59,729 nt of DNA from a bacterium. GTDB lineage: Bacteria > Verrucomicrobiota > Verrucomicrobiia > Limisphaerales > UBA11358. This document shows positions 58,441-59,729 of this stretch, piece by piece. The notes beneath the pieces are model-generated. The model had not been told where the DNA came from. It searched no databases and saw only the letters and a list, made by a program, of their open reading frames with translations. Location: positions 1-59,729 of the forward strand of contig JAKAFL010000017.1 in NCBI GenBank assembly GCA_021817945.1. The letters are read 5' to 3'. The position numbers were made by a program, and so were the translations under genes. The stretch's first letter is position 1. The number at the start of each line of letters is the position of its first letter.

Positions 58441-59633
58441 ACAAATGGGGGTGGGAGTTCGCCACACTCTCTTTCCCGAACCGGCATTGGGCGCCTTTTT
58501 GGGGCTGCCGGGTTCCCGACGCCATTCTCCACGGCAAGCGGAGTTTCGGCCTCGTGGCAGGGCCGTCCCCGGTATCCGGGGATGCTGAGTGAGGCTTTTG
58601 AGCCGGGAGCGACAGATGGTTGCGCCACCTGCCCACCGACCTTGCCCTGGCAGGCCTGCAATCGGCTGCATGCCAGAACTTTTCAACCGGGACAGCCACC
58701 GCTGTTGGCGGCGCGTTGGCCCGGAACGACGGGTCTCGCCTCTTACCTCGCAGGTTGCATTGATTGCAGGCCAGCGGTATTTGCCTATCGCCGACTTTTG
58801 GAGATGACTCCGCTGGGTGCCGAGCCAGCGTGAACCTCCGGGTTCATGTTCCCGTTTTGTCCGTCTCTCGACGTATTTGACAGCGGCCAGCCTGGCTCAA
58901 AGCCAAACCTGACCTCGCACACGAACCGCGCGAATACGCAGTTGCATCCTGAGACCTTAAAGGTCACTGCGATTCAACCAGACCCGAAACCTGCCTGGTT
59001 TACTTCACCCGGTGGAAAAGGTTTCTTTGAATCTTTTCAATTTCCGCCGTCAGACTCCAACCTCGCGCATGGCGACGCGCGAATCTCGCCCGTGGAATCC
59101 GTGAGTCCTGCCTCCGTCAGGCCGAGCCTGAACCCGGAGGGACAAGGCGGATCCGCCCCACCTTGCCATTGCCCGGTTATCCCGGGATTATCCTGCGGCG
59201 ACCACCTTCATTTGACTGTCGGCCTGTCTCCGCGTTCTCTCAACGAACAATAACATCCTATCACGATTTGATGAATCAACAATGAATTGATATCCACCAT
59301 TTATCCACCGATGCCAGGACCAAAGCATTGGTAAAAACAACAAGGGAAGCCTTGCAAACCAAGGTCATAACATGGCAAACAGGAAGGTTATTCACCGGGA
59401 CAGTCCCGGACATAAGGCAGCGGTGAATAAGTTCTTATTTGCGGAACTGAGGACTGCCCCTGAACCGACGGCCCTGCCATGGCTGGCGAGAGGGCGTGCC
59501 GCTTCCTTGCTAAAAACTTTCCAAAACGCGCCAATGACCAAGCGTGCGCCGCCCAAACATCAAACTCAAGGTGCCGCCGCCCCGCCGCTCGCAGGGCATC
59601 GGCATCTACTGATCATTGCATAAAATAGTGAGT
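58441..59633. other. about 1.2 kb without convincing protein genes, possible structured RNA
   Basis: No frame shows family features or normal codon use; the longest plus frames (163 and 135 codons) are Pro/Ser rich and look spurious. On the minus strand the segment ends in the strong terminator at 58396-58440, so something is transcribed leftward through it. Local inverted repeats include GAACC-TCC-GGGTTC near 58833. I tested by eye for RNase P RNA, tmRNA, SRP RNA and 5S landmarks and found none. The right part (59258-59633) has DnaA-box-like motifs. Confidence 0.4.
59301..59430. other. cluster of DnaA-box-like nonamers
   Basis: TTATCCACC (59301-59309), TTATTCACC (59388-59396) and its inverted copy GGTGAATAA (59422-59430) each differ by one base from TTATNCACA. 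Between the last two lies a 7-1-7 palindrome CCGGGAC-A-GTCCCGG. Whether this is an origin, a DnaA titration site or chance cannot be decided. Confidence 0.3.
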
Positions 59634-59729
59634 TCAAAAGGACAAGTCGGCCTGTTTCCAGAAGGCGGCAACCAGGGTGGTTTTGCGGCGTTGGGCGGTG
59701 CGCAGTCCTTGGCGGGCCAGCCAGTGCAA
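59634..59729 (-). CDS. C-terminal end of a gene running off the window
   Basis: The minus strand has an open frame from the window edge to a TGA at 59634-59636. The 31 residues end RKTTLVAAFWKQADLSF and are preceded by HWLARQGLRTAQ. Codon third positions are GC-rich, as in neighbouring genes. The piece is too short to assign a family. If real, its transcript would read into the gene-free region towards the terminator at 58396. Confidence 0.4.
   Translation of the reverse strand: MHWLARQGLRTAQRRKTTLVAAFWKQADLSF

Noticed and set aside
58846-59253. 135-codon plus-strand frame
   Set aside because: Pro/Ser-rich with no motifs or ribosome site. Kept only as part of an unassigned region.
58441-59260. 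RNase P RNA, tmRNA or SRP RNA on the minus strand
   Set aside because: The diagnostic conserved segments (such as GAGGAAAGTCC, or a tRNA-like 3' end) were looked for on both strands and not found.

Overview
The window is about 60 kb of bacterial chromosome, most likely from the Verrucomicrobiota or a close PVC relative. This is inferred from the very long GreA/GreB-domain protein (614 residues, as in chlamydial and verrucomicrobial relatives), the remnant of a REP-associated transposase with short palindromes around it, and the generally high-GC gene style. No rRNA or other lineage marker confirms it.

Layout. (1) 0.3-3.6 kb: an ArsR-type regulator followed by three genes that together carry five AHSA1/SRPBCC domains, then a VOC protein. 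(2) 3.7-10.4 kb: housekeeping genes: the long GreA-like protein, rsmB, an EgtD-like methyltransferase, and a bd-type oxidase (cydA-cydB). (3) 10.4-12.3 kb: no genes; a tandem array of 243-bp units with defined flanks. (4) 12.4-20.7 kb: a short-chain dehydrogenase, an NmrA/DUF2867 protein and a SOUL lipoprotein, then the DabA-DabB inorganic-carbon transporter with a divergent LysR regulator. (5) 20.8-22.4 kb: a YtrA-type GntR regulator coupled to a membrane protein, then tRNA-Arg(CCG). (6) 22.8-30.6 kb: a defence-like island next to the tRNA. It holds a ClpP-like protease, a complete type I restriction-modification operon that also encodes a zinc-ribbon protein and a winged-helix/GGDEF-like nucleotide cyclase, then small genes, one cut by a transposase remnant. 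(7) 30.6-32.5 kb: REP-like palindromes, a 9-bp microsatellite and a second 243-bp array. (8) 32.6-35.3 kb: hemC, ruvX, truA, trmL. (9) 35.4-43.2 kb: a tripartite RND efflux system plus a CusRS-like two-component pair with a CusR-type box between them. (10) 43.3-49.0 kb: an operon of two large multi-PAS histidine kinases and a lone receiver. (11) 49.4-56.8 kb: a sugar-catabolic operon. (12) 56.8-59.7 kb: decayed repeats, cysK, and about 1.2 kb without convincing genes that ends in a strong minus-strand terminator.

The two most interesting systems are these. First, the operon at 49.4-56.8 kb runs from a RhaT-like sugar/H+ symporter through a single-polypeptide fusion of a MocD-like desaturase-fold oxygenase, a MocE-like Rieske ferredoxin and an NqrF-like reductase, to an aldose 1-epimerase, two TIM-barrel isomerases and a Gfo/Idh/MocA dehydrogenase. 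It resembles rhizopine (O-methyl-scyllo-inosamine) catabolism, and I infer oxidative O-demethylation and use of a methylated sugar or cyclitol. Second, the five-gene type I restriction operon encodes a GGDEF-fold enzyme with a variant active-site motif (GVGDE), which suggests nucleotide signalling linked to restriction.

All calls come from reading motifs in the translated sequence. No database search was possible.
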